Of a DNA stretch of 64,000 nt, positions 7,964 through 16,409 are shown one piece after another. Source of the DNA: Candidatus Nitrosopumilus sp. (GTDB lineage: Archaea; Thermoproteota; Nitrososphaeria; Nitrososphaerales; Nitrosopumilaceae); the NCBI GenBank assembly GCA_013215285.1, contig JABSRD010000006.1, positions 145,055-209,054 on the forward strand, in the 5' to 3' direction. Both the position numbers and the translations under genes were made by a program. The notes below the pieces were generated by a model, which worked only from the letters and a program-made list of their open reading frames with translations, did no database searches and had not been told where the DNA came from. Each line of letters opens with the position of its first letter. Position 1 is the first letter of the stretch.

Positions 7964-8290
7964 ATGGAAGAAATAAAAAAGAAACAATCAATCTCTCTAT
8001 CAGAAGTTAAAGAAATTTTAGGTAAAGTAGATGTTGAAGAGATGGATCAAATTCAACGTTGGACATATGATTATGTTTCAAAGTTTGAAGTCATTGACGC
8101 TAAAGATGCAAAAGACATGAAAAAACAACTTGTTAAAGAATGTGAATTAACAGATGATGAAGCTGTTGAAATTGTAAACATTAGACCAACAAGTTTAGCT
8201 GAATTACGTTCTTTTACATTTGGTTGGAAAAAACTTATTCTTGCTGAAACACTTGCAAAAATATTGAAGATCATCAAGGATCATTCGTAA
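7964..8290 (+). CDS. rpoF: DNA-directed RNA polymerase subunit F (Rpb4-like)
   Basis: 108 residues with the Rpb4 pattern: an N-terminal strand and helix (ISLSEVKEIL), a helical middle (QRWTYDYVSKFEVID), and a C-terminal HRDC-like part (AVEIVNIRPTSLAELRSF). RpoF pairs with RpoE (Rpb7) to form the stalk of archaeal RNA polymerase, which binds emerging RNA and helps open promoters. It sits between L21e and DUF655 in the conserved archaeal order, probably in one transcript. Confidence 0.93.
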   Translation: MEEIKKKQSISLSEVKEILGKVDVEEMDQIQRWTYDYVSKFEVIDAKDAKDMKKQLVKECELTDDEAVEIVNIRPTSLAELRSFTFGWKKLILAETLAKILKIIKDHS

Positions 8291-8312
8291 TTTTTTTAGG
8301 AGTATTTTTATT

Positions 8313-8879
8313 TTGGACAGGGCACAATCCCCACCTAGAAAATATGAAGAACACGCATATGTTTTAGACTTTGACCCTAGAGGAAAATCATCTACTGTAA
8401 GAGGACGAGATGGAATTATAGTAACAGCTATCGGAGAAGATCGTTTAACTCTTTTAGAAATCCTTGGAGTTCCAAATTCTACGTTTGAGGTGGGAGAGAA
8501 AATCTATATCGGAAAAGAAGGGCGTACTAAAGTTTTGTCTGTTTTAGGAAAGATGGACTATGATCATATATCATCAACATCACATAGTGAATTAGAAAAT
8601 GTAGTAGAAACTATTGTTACTATTAATGAATCCAGATTTGTAGACTATCTAAATAATGCACAACCATTAACTCCAAGAATTCATGCACTTGAATTAATTC
8701 CAGGAATAGGAAAAACCTACATGAAAACAATGCTTGAAGAACGAGAACAGAAAAAATTTGAAAGCTATCAAGATTTACAAGATAGAGTTGGATTTAAAGA
8801 TCCAATAAAACATATTTCAGAACGAATTCTAGATGAAATTACTGGTCAAAGTAGAATGAATCTCTTTGTTAAGCGATGA
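8313..8879 (+). CDS. DUF655 RNA-binding-like protein
   Basis: 188 residues from a TTG start at 8313, preceded by an AGGAG Shine-Dalgarno-like stretch. The N-terminal half is an OB-like beta domain (AYVLDFDPRGKS, YIGKEGRTKVLSVLG). The C-terminal half has a helix-hairpin-helix (LELIPGIGKTYMKTMLEER). This is the archaeal DUF655 family, always found near rpoF, L21e and ksgA and probably acting on nucleic acid in ribosome synthesis, though its biochemical role is not established. Its stop overlaps the ksgA start by four bases. Confidence 0.88.
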   Translation: MDRAQSPPRKYEEHAYVLDFDPRGKSSTVRGRDGIIVTAIGEDRLTLLEILGVPNSTFEVGEKIYIGKEGRTKVLSVLGKMDYDHISSTSHSELENVVETIVTINESRFVDYLNNAQPLTPRIHALELIPGIGKTYMKTMLEEREQKKFESYQDLQDRVGFKDPIKHISERILDEITGQSRMNLFVKR

Positions 8880-9583
8880 TAAAACGAAAACGACTCGGAC
8901 AACACTTCCTAAACTCAAATTCAATAGCTCAATCGATTGTTTCAGAGGCTAAAATCACAAAAAATGACGTTGTATTTGAGTTAGGAACAGGACTGGGAAT
9001 TCTAACTCCGTTATTGTGTAATAAAGCCAATAAGGTAATTTCAGTTGACGCTGATGAAACATTAGTTAGAAGAGCTAAATCTACTTTTTCTGAAATTGAT
9101 AACCTTGTTTTAAAGTCAGGTGATGGTTTTAAGAACAAAGATTCTTTTTCTATTTTTGTATCTAACCTACCTTACTCTAGAAGTAAAGATGCAATTGAAT
9201 GGCTTGCTCAAACTTCTTTTTCGCATGGTGTCATTATGGTTCAAAAAGAATTTGCTGAAAAACTAGTTGCAAAACCATCAAAAAATCGAAAAGCGATAAG
9301 CATTATTGCAAATTATGCTTTTGAAATTAAACTTCTTTCTAAGGTGGGAAAAAATAATTTTTCTCCTCCTCCAAAAATTGATTCGGTAGTCCTGAAAATT
9401 ACCCAAAAAACTACCATAAGCAAAGATCTTATCCAAATAATTAACAAAATTTTTTCATATAGACGTAAAACAGTCAAAAATATTCTAAAACAATTCAACA
9501 AAGAAACTGTAATAGATAAACGAGTAGATGACCTTTCAGGAGATGAAATAATTAATCTTGCAAATCAAATCCTTGAAAAATGA
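8876..9583 (+). CDS. ksgA: 16S rRNA dimethyladenosine transferase (KsgA/Dim1)
   Basis: 235 residues. The opening KRKRLGQHFL is the family start, motif I is FELGTGLGILTPLL, the acidic loop follows at about 60, and the catalytic NLPYSRSKD is the N6-adenine methyltransferase motif IV. It dimethylates two adjacent adenosines near the 3' end of 16S rRNA during small-subunit assembly. It is shorter than bacterial KsgA in the C-terminal domain, as in other archaea. It is joined by overlaps to DUF655 upstream and the HemK-like gene downstream. Confidence 0.94.
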   Translation: MIKRKRLGQHFLNSNSIAQSIVSEAKITKNDVVFELGTGLGILTPLLCNKANKVISVDADETLVRRAKSTFSEIDNLVLKSGDGFKNKDSFSIFVSNLPYSRSKDAIEWLAQTSFSHGVIMVQKEFAEKLVAKPSKNRKAISIIANYAFEIKLLSKVGKNNFSPPPKIDSVVLKITQKTTISKDLIQIINKIFSYRRKTVKNILKQFNKETVIDKRVDDLSGDEIINLANQILEK

Positions 9584-10091
9584 TGAATATCCTCCTTCTG
9601 AGGATACTTTTTTCATAGTAGATAATATTGAAAATGAAAAAGGTGATTTTGCATTAGATATAGGAAGTGGTTCTGGGTATCTGACAAAATTACTTTCTGA
9701 AAATTTTTCATTTGTTGTTGGAACAGACATTAACTGTGAAGTTTTAAAACACCAAACATACAAAACAAAAAATCTCATTTGTTGTAATAGTTCAGACGCA
9801 TTAAAAATAAAATTCGATCTAATTGTTTGTAATTTGCCATATCTTGCAACTGACGAGATTTTGGATGTTGCAACAGATGGTGGACATGAAGGATTTGAGA
9901 TTCCCAAAAAAATAATTGATTCAGCATACAAAAATATCAAAAAAAATGGCAAATTCATTTTTGTTACATCATCATTATCTAATTATCAAAAATTAATCGA
10001 TTACACCAGCAAATTAGGCTTGAAAACTAGAATTATGGCAAAAAAGAAACTTTTCTTTGAAGAATTAATTCTTGTAGAAGCAATAAACTAA
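9558..10091 (+). CDS. HemK/PrmC-like glutamine N5-methyltransferase
   Basis: 177 residues. The Rossmann methyltransferase motif I is DIGSGSGYLT and the signature NLPYLA corresponds to the NPPY motif of glutamine methyltransferases. It begins YPPSEDTF, close to the YEPSEDS start of archaeal and eukaryotic Mtq2/HemK2, which methylate the GGQ glutamine of release factor together with Trm112. The start could be TTG 9558 or TTG 9573. Both overlap the end of ksgA, which suggests coupling. Its stop abuts the stop of the convergent icd gene with no gap. Confidence 0.86.
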   Translation: MQIKSLKNDEYPPSEDTFFIVDNIENEKGDFALDIGSGSGYLTKLLSENFSFVVGTDINCEVLKHQTYKTKNLICCNSSDALKIKFDLIVCNLPYLATDEILDVATDGGHEGFEIPKKIIDSAYKNIKKNGKFIFVTSSLSNYQKLIDYTSKLGLKTRIMAKKKLFFEELILVEAIN

Positions 10092-11123
10092 TTATTTTCT
10101 AAGTTTTTCTTTTGCGTAAGTGATTATTGCATCTGTCATTTGTGTTGTTGATGCACTACCGCCAATATCCCATGTAACTGCTTTTCCTTCATTAATTACT
10201 TGATCAGTTGCAGCAAAGATTGCATCTCTGATTTCTTTTTCACCAAGATATTCTGCCATCCAAGCTCCTGATAGAACTGTTGCAGTGGGGTTTACTTTAT
10301 TTTGTCCTGCAAATTGTGGTGCACTTCCATGTGCTGCCTCAAACATTGCAAAATCATCTCCCATATTTGCAGAATAAATTAATCCAATTGAACCAACTAA
10401 TCCAGAAGCCAATTCAGAAATAATATCCATAAATAAATTGGTACTGACAAGAACTGTACCATTGAATTGCTCTGGTGCTACAACCATTTGTTGTGCCATA
10501 TTGTCAATGTAAATTTCTGATAACTCGACATCTGTACCTTCTACTGCTTTTTGAGCTGAATCCCAAAATATCCCATCTGTTTGCTTTAGAATATTTCTTT
10601 TAGTAATTGCAACCATTTTTTTCATATTATTTTCTTTTGCCCAACTCATTGCAGAATTTAAGAATCTATCACAACCTTGTCTTGTAATTTTTCTAATTGC
10701 AATTGCTACATCATCTGTAATTTTTACTTCAATACCTGTGTACAATCCTTCTGTTGCTTCTCTAAAACAAACACAATCAAGTTTTCTATCTGGTGTTAAT
10801 CTATCATAAGTTTTTGTTGGTCTAATGTTAGAATATAATTCAAATTTTTGACGTAATGTTACTGCAACACTTCTTGGAGCTTCTGGAATTGGCATTGTTG
10901 TGGTCGGACCCTTAAAACATGCATCTGAGTCCTCTAAAATTTTCATTGTACTGTCTGGAATGTATGATTTATCCTTTCTACCATTTTTGTCCCATTGCTC
11001 TGAACCTACATCACAAAGAATAATCTCTGATTGAAGATTACACTCTTTCAAAACTTTTAGCATTGAATCTACAACTTCGGGTCCAATACCGTCTCCTTTC
11101 ATAACTGCAGCTTTTTTACTCAA
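10092..11123 (-). CDS. Isocitrate/isopropylmalate-type dehydrogenase
   Basis: 343 residues of the beta-decarboxylating dehydrogenase family. The start KKAAVMKGDGIGPEV is the family N terminus. Substrate-binding arginines appear in YSNIRPTKTYD and CFREATEGLYTG, the metal-binding Asp in ANMGDDFAMFEAAHGSAPQFAG, and the cofactor loop after NPTATVLSGAWM. The SNIRP/ATEGLYTG pattern and the lack of a nearby leucine cluster favour isocitrate dehydrogenase, giving 2-oxoglutarate for glutamate synthesis. The acidic residue in the cofactor loop region needs modelling to tell NAD from NADP. Confidence 0.85.
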   Translation of the reverse strand: MSKKAAVMKGDGIGPEVVDSMLKVLKECNLQSEIILCDVGSEQWDKNGRKDKSYIPDSTMKILEDSDACFKGPTTTMPIPEAPRSVAVTLRQKFELYSNIRPTKTYDRLTPDRKLDCVCFREATEGLYTGIEVKITDDVAIAIRKITRQGCDRFLNSAMSWAKENNMKKMVAITKRNILKQTDGIFWDSAQKAVEGTDVELSEIYIDNMAQQMVVAPEQFNGTVLVSTNLFMDIISELASGLVGSIGLIYSANMGDDFAMFEAAHGSAPQFAGQNKVNPTATVLSGAWMAEYLGEKEIRDAIFAATDQVINEGKAVTWDIGGSASTTQMTDAIITYAKEKLRK

Positions 11124-11222
11124 AACTGCAAGATTTTGAGGTGTTTATTATTTAATTCTACCTTACTTTTTGTAATATTTTTTAGTGATGATTTAATAGC
11201 TAATTTAACAAAATTAACTCAA

Positions 11223-11969
11223 ATGCAAATAGTTCAGATATCTGATCTTCATGTTGGTTCTCAATTTTTACAAGAAAAGTTTGACATCCTAGTTGATGAA
11301 GTTAATGAACTAAATCCTGATGTAATTGTAATTACAGGTGATTTAACAAATCAAGGATTGATGAAAGAATATAAAAAATGTAAATCACTACTAGAAAAAT
11401 TTAACACTAAAAAAATAATTACTATTAGTGGAAATCATGATTATCGAAACACAGGTTATTTATTATTCAAAAAATTTTTTCCATTTGAAACTATTAATGA
11501 ATTAGATGATGATGTTGTATTAGTCACAGTTGGAACTGCTAGACCTGATAGAAATGAAGGTGAAGTTGGATATAGACAAAATTTGTGGTTGGAGAGAACT
11601 ATGAAAAAATACAAAGACAAGATAAAGATTGTAGCAATGCATCATCATTTGATTGCAATTCCTGATACTGGATCTGATCAACGTACTGTTGTTGATGCAG
11701 GTGATGTCCTAAGAACAATTTTAGATTCTAATGTTGATGTAGTTTTGTGTGGTCACAAGCATCGACCATGGGTTTGGAATTTTAAAACACTAACAGTTGT
11801 TAATGCTGGAACTGCTACGTCTGAACGCGTTCGTGGATTTTTTGAAAATACTTACAATATTCTTACTATTTCTAACAAAACAGTACAAGTTGATCTCAAA
11901 ATTGTGGGTGGAAAACGACACCCCATTGATGAAATCATGAATAATGATAGCCAGTTTGAGAACGAGTGA
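11223..11969 (+). CDS. Calcineurin-like metallophosphoesterase
   Basis: 248 residues from the ATG at 11223. An upstream open stretch from 11136 codes an unconvincing hydrophobic leader, while MQIVQISDLHVGS is the usual start. All five metal motifs are present: DLH (near 8), GDLTNQG, GNHDYR, HHH near 140, and GHKHRPW near 180. The enzyme should hydrolyse phosphomonoesters or diesters with a two-metal centre, like the Icc/CpdA group. The physiological substrate is unknown. It is divergent from icd. Confidence 0.87.
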   Translation: MQIVQISDLHVGSQFLQEKFDILVDEVNELNPDVIVITGDLTNQGLMKEYKKCKSLLEKFNTKKIITISGNHDYRNTGYLLFKKFFPFETINELDDDVVLVTVGTARPDRNEGEVGYRQNLWLERTMKKYKDKIKIVAMHHHLIAIPDTGSDQRTVVDAGDVLRTILDSNVDVVLCGHKHRPWVWNFKTLTVVNAGTATSERVRGFFENTYNILTISNKTVQVDLKIVGGKRHPIDEIMNNDSQFENE

Positions 11970-12002
11970 ATTTATTTACAGATTAATTCTAGGCCTCTTT
12001 AT

Positions 12003-12089
12003 GCGGGGGTCGCCTAGCTCGGTAGGGCGTGAGATTGCTAATTTCATGTTCGCAAGGACTCGTGGGTTCAAATCCCTCTCCCCGCGCCA
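12003..12089 (+). tRNA. tRNA-Ser (anticodon GCT)
   Basis: An 87-base type II tRNA with encoded CCA. The acceptor stem is gcggggg against tccccgc (12080-12085 region), with discriminator G at 12086 and CCA at 12087-12089. The anticodon stem is 12030-12034 with 12042-12046 and the loop is ttgctaa with GCT at 12037-12039. The long variable arm (about 12047-12062) is typical of serine tRNA, and the T loop is ttcaaat. It reads AGC/AGU codons. No intron is seen. Confidence 0.95.
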
Positions 12090-12131
12090 TTAAAAATTAA
12101 ACTTAATAGACCGATTTGAGAAGTTCAATCT

Positions 12132-12293
12132 ATGGGACGAAGAAAAAGTCAAAAAATCATTCGTACTGGTCCAAAAAATGCAACTACTGGTATGTGTCCT
12201 GTTTGTAAAACCATTGGTAAAATATTCCTTCTTGGCTCACCTGGAAATGAAAGAGCAAAATGTGAAAAATGTCGCCAAGAATTTGAACTATAA
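12132..12293 (+). CDS. Elf1-like zinc-ribbon protein (53 aa)
   Basis: 53 residues starting MGRRKSQKIIRTG, with two CxxC pairs (CPVC and CEKC) that form a zinc ribbon. The basic MGRRK start followed by a zinc ribbon is typical of archaeal Elf1-like transcription elongation factor homologues, which bind chromatin or RNA polymerase in eukaryotes. The assignment rests on the start motif and the Cys spacing and is tentative. It lies 42 bases after tRNA-Ser and 75 bases before another small gene on the same strand. Confidence 0.7.
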   Translation: MGRRKSQKIIRTGPKNATTGMCPVCKTIGKIFLLGSPGNERAKCEKCRQEFEL

Positions 12294-12368
12294 TTCAAAA
12301 ATCTGGAGCCTACCAATCAAAACATCTACCCATAACTTTTTAATACAAATTTTTCCTGATAAATAATT

Positions 12369-12539
12369 ATGAGTTCAGACGCTGAAACCATCTATGAGAG
12401 AGTTGCAAAACTTGAAGATGAAATTGCATTGCTCAGAAGCGAAATTGATATTGTCAAAGGTGCAATGAGAAATAAACTTGCTCGTCATGAAATATCAATG
12501 ATCAAAAAAGGTCAAGATGTAGACTCTATCATTGATTAA
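12369..12539 (+). CDS. Small coiled-coil protein (56 aa)
   Basis: A 56-residue acidic protein, almost entirely one amphipathic helix (YERVAKLEDEIALLRSEIDIVKG), predicted to be a coiled coil. I do not recognise a family, but the clean heptads and good codon use support a real gene. Its TAA interlocks with the stop of the convergent SirB1-like gene at 12536-12539. Confidence 0.62.
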   Translation: MSSDAETIYERVAKLEDEIALLRSEIDIVKGAMRNKLARHEISMIKKGQDVDSIID

Positions 12540-13354
12540 TTTTTTGTCTTTATACTTCTAATCAATTCTAAAATAAAATCTACATCTTCTGCATTTGGAT
12601 TAATTTCTAAATATTTATTCAAATATTTTAATGCACTTTCAGAATTATGTAATCTTTCTTCTAAAATTCCTTTATCTCTTATATCTTCAGGAGATTCTGG
12701 TTCAATAGATAAAACCATGTTAACACATCGAAGTGCTTTGTCATAAACAAATGATTGCACATAGGAATTTTTCAAATTACGAGCTAATCTCACAAGAATT
12801 TGTTCATCTTCTATTTCATCTAGAAAATCTGGTTTAAACTTTAATTGTTCATCAAAATTATTATCTAGAATATCTTGCAAATCATCTACATCTAATAGCC
12901 GTCCATCATAAAATGGATCCAAAATCATTTCTTCATTATATTTTACCAGTATATGACTTGGGAATCCAACAATTTTAAGATCTAATCCTATAAACTTTGC
13001 AATCTCTACATAAAGAATTGAAATAGTAATTGGCAACCCTGATTTTTTATCAATCACTTTATTTAGAAAATTATTTTTTGGATCAAAATAATCACTATCA
13101 TCACCACTAAAACCTAAACTCTCAAAAAGATGTTCATTTAGCATTGAAATTAGATACGTTGGATTTTTGACATCACTAATTGATTCTTTTAGAGTTTTCC
13201 CTATTTCCTCAATTTTTTGAATATATTCATCTACATTTAGATCTGGATATTCTAAAATCTGAGCAAATTTTAGACATTTTTCAACTAGATTGAAGTTAGG
13301 ATTCTTTACACATGAAAACCACTCTGCAACAAATGGATCAAATTTTTCTTCCAA
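12536..13354 (-). CDS. SirB1-family transglutaminase-like protein with TPR-like C terminus
   Basis: 272 residues. The central part (about 95-165: NNFLNKVIDKKSGLPITIS, VGFPSHILVKY, ILDPFYDGRLL) is the SirB1/transglutaminase-like core. The C-terminal 80 residues form TPR-like helix pairs (YDKALRCVNMVLSIEPESPED, ALKYLNKYLEINPNAED). Members in bacteria are of unclear function and many lack the full catalytic triad; no Cys nucleophile is obvious at the usual place here. It follows the 398-residue gene by 3 bases and probably shares its transcript. Confidence 0.8.
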   Translation of the reverse strand: MEEKFDPFVAEWFSCVKNPNFNLVEKCLKFAQILEYPDLNVDEYIQKIEEIGKTLKESISDVKNPTYLISMLNEHLFESLGFSGDDSDYFDPKNNFLNKVIDKKSGLPITISILYVEIAKFIGLDLKIVGFPSHILVKYNEEMILDPFYDGRLLDVDDLQDILDNNFDEQLKFKPDFLDEIEDEQILVRLARNLKNSYVQSFVYDKALRCVNMVLSIEPESPEDIRDKGILEERLHNSESALKYLNKYLEINPNAEDVDFILELIRSIKTKN

Positions 13355-13357
13355 TTA

Positions 13358-14554
13358 TCACTGGCTCAATTTTTTGAGATATAATTGAGGATCCTTCAAT
13401 TCTCTGGTATTTGGGGGAATTTCAATCATTTTTTTGAAGGTGTCTTTGCCTAATTTTTCATACACTATTTTGGCAAAGTCCTTTCCCATACTCTTTCTGA
13501 CCTGATATGATGAGAAATCTGTCCCCATAAACGTAGTAAGATAATTTTGGAAATCTTGATCATCTTTTAAGATATTCTCAATTGCAAATCCTGCCATTCC
13601 CTCCATTGCAGTAAATGCTGCATGGTGTTGCTGAATTGGAACAAGCCATCTCTTGTAAATATCTAAAAGTTGTGGAATTAACTCTCCTATCTTTGGATCT
13701 ATTTCTACATGTGTAAATGTCATAACATCTGGTCCAATCTGTTCAATTAAGAAATGATCTGGATTCAAAAAGAAAAATAGATTTGCTTTTTTTGCAAATG
13801 GAAAATCATCTGGTACTGCTTGTAATTGACAATATTCTGAAAGCTTGTTGATAGTTTCAGAATCCAGAGATAAAATTATCCTTGCTAATTCTTCATTGAT
13901 TCGATTAACTTCTATGGCAGCATTTTTATTAATTTGTTGTAAATTCTCTTGTACAGAATGAATCAATTCCTCTAACACTGTCATTTTTACTGCACCAAGA
14001 TATCCCGAGTTTACATTTTCAAATCTTGACTCATATGGTTCACCTTGTTTGTGGAGAATTATTTGTGGATATCTTGACAAAATGAATTTGTTCAAATAAA
14101 TTATATCATCAAGATAATCCCCATACGTTGTTGTAATTTTAGAAATATACTGTATGGCATATGTTGAATATACTAAATATTTTGCAGTGTCCTTTTTCAT
14201 TAGCTCTGCAATTTTATTTCTATTTTCTTTTGCGACTGCGGTAAATAATTCAGTAACAAATTCCTTTGCATCTTTGTCTGCAAATACCTTTTTACCTTTT
14301 AATTTCTTTAATTCTTCTAATTCTGGAAACTCTAATTGAATATTATCTGAAACTTTAATGCCCAAAAATTCTTCTACCTTGTTTTTTAATATTGGTAAAA
14401 CTTCTTTTGCAATATCTTCTAGTTTTTTGAATTGAACTTTTTCTGCAATATCATCATTGGCTTTTACTGCTAATTCTGCAATCTCTCTTTCCTCATCAAT
14501 TTCAACTGATAATTGTCCAAATAGTGCTTCAGTAAACTCTACAAATTCTCCCAT
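13358..14554 (-). CDS. Conserved-looking hypothetical protein (398 aa)
   Basis: A soluble 398-residue protein, rich in helices, with no signal peptide or membrane segment. I do not recognise the family. A stretch near residue 195 (MTVLEELIHSVQENLQQI) looks like the helix of a metallopeptidase-like fold but lacks a full HExxH, so no catalytic claim is made. Pro/Phe-rich segments (DDFPFAKKANLFFFLNPDHF) follow. It is probably co-transcribed with the SirB1-like gene. Confidence 0.7.
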   Translation of the reverse strand: MGEFVEFTEALFGQLSVEIDEEREIAELAVKANDDIAEKVQFKKLEDIAKEVLPILKNKVEEFLGIKVSDNIQLEFPELEELKKLKGKKVFADKDAKEFVTELFTAVAKENRNKIAELMKKDTAKYLVYSTYAIQYISKITTTYGDYLDDIIYLNKFILSRYPQIILHKQGEPYESRFENVNSGYLGAVKMTVLEELIHSVQENLQQINKNAAIEVNRINEELARIILSLDSETINKLSEYCQLQAVPDDFPFAKKANLFFFLNPDHFLIEQIGPDVMTFTHVEIDPKIGELIPQLLDIYKRWLVPIQQHHAAFTAMEGMAGFAIENILKDDQDFQNYLTTFMGTDFSSYQVRKSMGKDFAKIVYEKLGKDTFKKMIEIPPNTRELKDPQLYLKKLSQ

Positions 14555-14712
14555 TTTGCATCAAATCATGAAATACTACATTTAACATTATCTTGATATT
14601 TTGTATTCGAGAACTAGAATATTTTTAATGATATTACCTCATGTTTGTATATCTAAAATTTTTTTACAAAATTGGATCTAGTTTTTTTTAATTAATCAAG
14701 TAATTATCAAAA

Positions 14713-14955
14713 TTACTTTTTGATATCTTCGTCTTTTTTTGTTTCTGAAACTGCACATGTTTGATTACAACTTCCACATCCATTTTTTCTTGTTCCAAAC
14801 CAAACTAAACCTAATGACATTAGAAGATAAAGTAACATGATATTTGGAAATCCTAATAATGAATCACCTTCTGCAATATCTCCATATATTACAATTACAA
14901 ACATGATGATAGCTGCAATACCTGAAATTTTGTTTATTTTATCTTTATTTCCCAT
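14713..14955 (-). CDS. Small membrane protein with Cys-rich cytoplasmic tail
   Basis: 80 residues from the ATG at 14955, with an alternative TTG or ATG three codons upstream. Two membrane helices (about 11-30 and 38-57) are joined by a short acidic loop (GDIAEGD). The tail has RKNGCGSCNQTCAV, three cysteines in CxxCxxxC spacing, then a charged end. It could bind a metal or an Fe-S cluster at the membrane. I do not recognise a family. Confidence 0.62.
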   Translation of the reverse strand: MGNKDKINKISGIAAIIMFVIVIYGDIAEGDSLLGFPNIMLLYLLMSLGLVWFGTRKNGCGSCNQTCAVSETKKDEDIKK

Positions 14956-15011
14956 GTTGTACATTTACAAATTCTTTGTATTTAATAAAATTACCAAATC
15001 AAAGTATACAA

Positions 15012-15170
15012 TCAATTGTTGAATCCACATGAATCACAATTGAATTTCTTTTTAGCTTTGTGAGCTTTTTCAATATGACGTAATGTTCTTTGAGAATCTG
15101 AAAATTACATATTACACTTTGGGCAAATATTACCTATGATTATCTCCTTTTTGCGTGAAAACAAACCCAT
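15012..15170 (-). pseudogene. C2H2-type zinc-finger protein with in-frame TAA
   Basis: From the ATG at 15170 the frame reads MGLFSRKKEIIIGNICPKCNM, then TAA, then continues without a gap in the same frame (FSDSQRTLRHIEKAHKAK and so on, ending CDSCGFNN) to a TGA at 15012. The two halves join into one plausible finger, CPKC...HIEKAH, followed by a second CxxC. One base (GAA to TAA) would explain the break. It is either a recent nonsense mutation or a sequencing error; only 21 residues would be made as the sequence stands. Confidence 0.7.
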
Positions 15171-15279
15171 ACTTTTTGTAAATATTGTACAGTTAAAACT
15201 ATTTTTCCAATTAAACCATAAATTATCGCTAAAACTTCATTTAATTTTATTTAAATGGGGATGACTCAATTTGTATTTG

Positions 15280-15840
15280 ATGCCTCTTACAAAACCCGTA
15301 GTTGAAATTGTCAATGTTGTAGCATCAGCTACAATAGACCAAAAATTAGATCTAACCAAGATTCAAAAAAAATTTCCTTTGGTAGAATATAATCCTGAAC
15401 TATTTCCTGGTGCAGTGTTTCGTCTCAAAAGTCCTAAAACCTCCACATTGCTTTTCAGTACTGGTAAGATGGTATGTACTGGTTCAAAATCAGAAGCACT
15501 CGCAGTAAAGGCAGTAGATTTGGTAGTTGCTGAATTAAGAAAAGGTGGAATTAAAATTAAAAAAAATGCAGTCACAACAGTTCAAAATATCGTATCATCA
15601 ATTAATCTAGGTGGAAGAGTTCATCTTGAAAAAGCTGCACGAACATTACCTCGAAGTATGTATGAACCAGAACAGTTCCCGGGAGTAATTCACAGAATGC
15701 TTGATCCAAAAGTTGTGATTCTAATTTTTGCATCAGGTAAATTGGTATGTACTGGAGGTAAAACTGAGAAAGATGTGTATCGTTCAGTGCATAATTTACA
15801 TAGTTTACTTGAAGAAAAAGACTTGATGTTGTACGATTAA
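15280..15840 (+). CDS. tbp: TATA-box-binding protein (TBP), copy 1
   Basis: 186 residues from the ATG at 15280; two upstream TTG codons are open but unlikely. The protein is the classic saddle made of two imperfect repeats of about 90 residues: repeat 1 begins VEIVNVVASATIDQKLDL and repeat 2 IVSSINLGGRVHLEKAA, each with a PGAVFR/PGVIHR turn and a GKMVCTG/GKLVCTG strand. It binds the TATA box and recruits TFB and RNA polymerase. A second copy lies at 23095. Long identical DNA tracts show recent duplication or conversion. Confidence 0.97.
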   Translation: MPLTKPVVEIVNVVASATIDQKLDLTKIQKKFPLVEYNPELFPGAVFRLKSPKTSTLLFSTGKMVCTGSKSEALAVKAVDLVVAELRKGGIKIKKNAVTTVQNIVSSINLGGRVHLEKAARTLPRSMYEPEQFPGVIHRMLDPKVVILIFASGKLVCTGGKTEKDVYRSVHNLHSLLEEKDLMLYD

Positions 15841-15843
15841 ATT

Positions 15844-16305
15844 TTAAGAATAATATTCCTTAACCCCTTTATCAGTAGGGTGTAATTCTGTTTTGACACC
15901 TGTTAATCCTTGTTTCTTGAGTACTTTTAGCATACCGTCTTTTTCTAAATCTTCTAGTATCGAATCAAGTTCTTTGATGTCTATTCTTGTATTTTTTTGA
16001 ATATTTTCAAATGTAAATGATCTTCTGTTTATTTCTCCTAAAACACGCATTTTGTTTGTTTTAGGTTCGGAAAATTCTTCACGAGGTTTGTTTGGGAATT
16101 CATCAAAACTTGGTCGGAATTGTTTTTCTTGAACTGTTTGAAATGGATTATTTTCCTCAGTTGTCTGAGATGGATTACTCTCTTGAACTCTTTGAAATGG
16201 TGAATCACCTTTTCTAATTTTAGCTATTACTCTTGGAAGAATTCTAGCTAATGGGACTGCCAAAAAAATAATCAAATAAACCCATGAAAAATCTCCCATT
16301 GCCAT
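15844..16305 (-). CDS. Membrane-anchored winged-helix protein
   Basis: 153 residues. One N-terminal membrane helix (about 8-26: VYLIIFLAVPLARIL) is followed by a basic stretch, a Gln/Asn/Pro linker with repeated PFQ-VQE units, and a C-terminal winged-helix domain (about 85-153: KMRVLGEINRRSFTFENI, DSILEDLEKDGML, HPTDKGVKEYY). The arrangement puts a DNA-binding domain on the cytoplasmic face of the membrane. Convergent with TBP copy 1, three bases apart. Confidence 0.68.
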   Translation of the reverse strand: MAMGDFSWVYLIIFLAVPLARILPRVIAKIRKGDSPFQRVQESNPSQTTEENNPFQTVQEKQFRPSFDEFPNKPREEFSEPKTNKMRVLGEINRRSFTFENIQKNTRIDIKELDSILEDLEKDGMLKVLKKQGLTGVKTELHPTDKGVKEYYS

Positions 16306-16409
16306 AAATTTATGATGTTTATAGCCAGATAAATTTGTTAAGTTATTCCCGCCAATACCTATGCGTGATTTCTATTGGTATAATAGAGGGAATTGTATAC
16401 GAATCGTAA

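Noticed and set aside
11136..11222. Upstream hydrophobic extension of the phosphoesterase as a signal peptide
   Set aside because: The extension overlaps the promoter space of the divergent gene, and the family start MQIVQISDLH lies at 11223.
13358..14554. Metallopeptidase call for the 398-residue protein
   Set aside because: EELIH resembles but does not complete HExxH, and no second metal ligand region can be named.
15105..15107. Stop codon readthrough by pyrrolysine in the zinc-finger gene
   Set aside because: The codon is TAA, not TAG, and no pyrrolysine system is evident.
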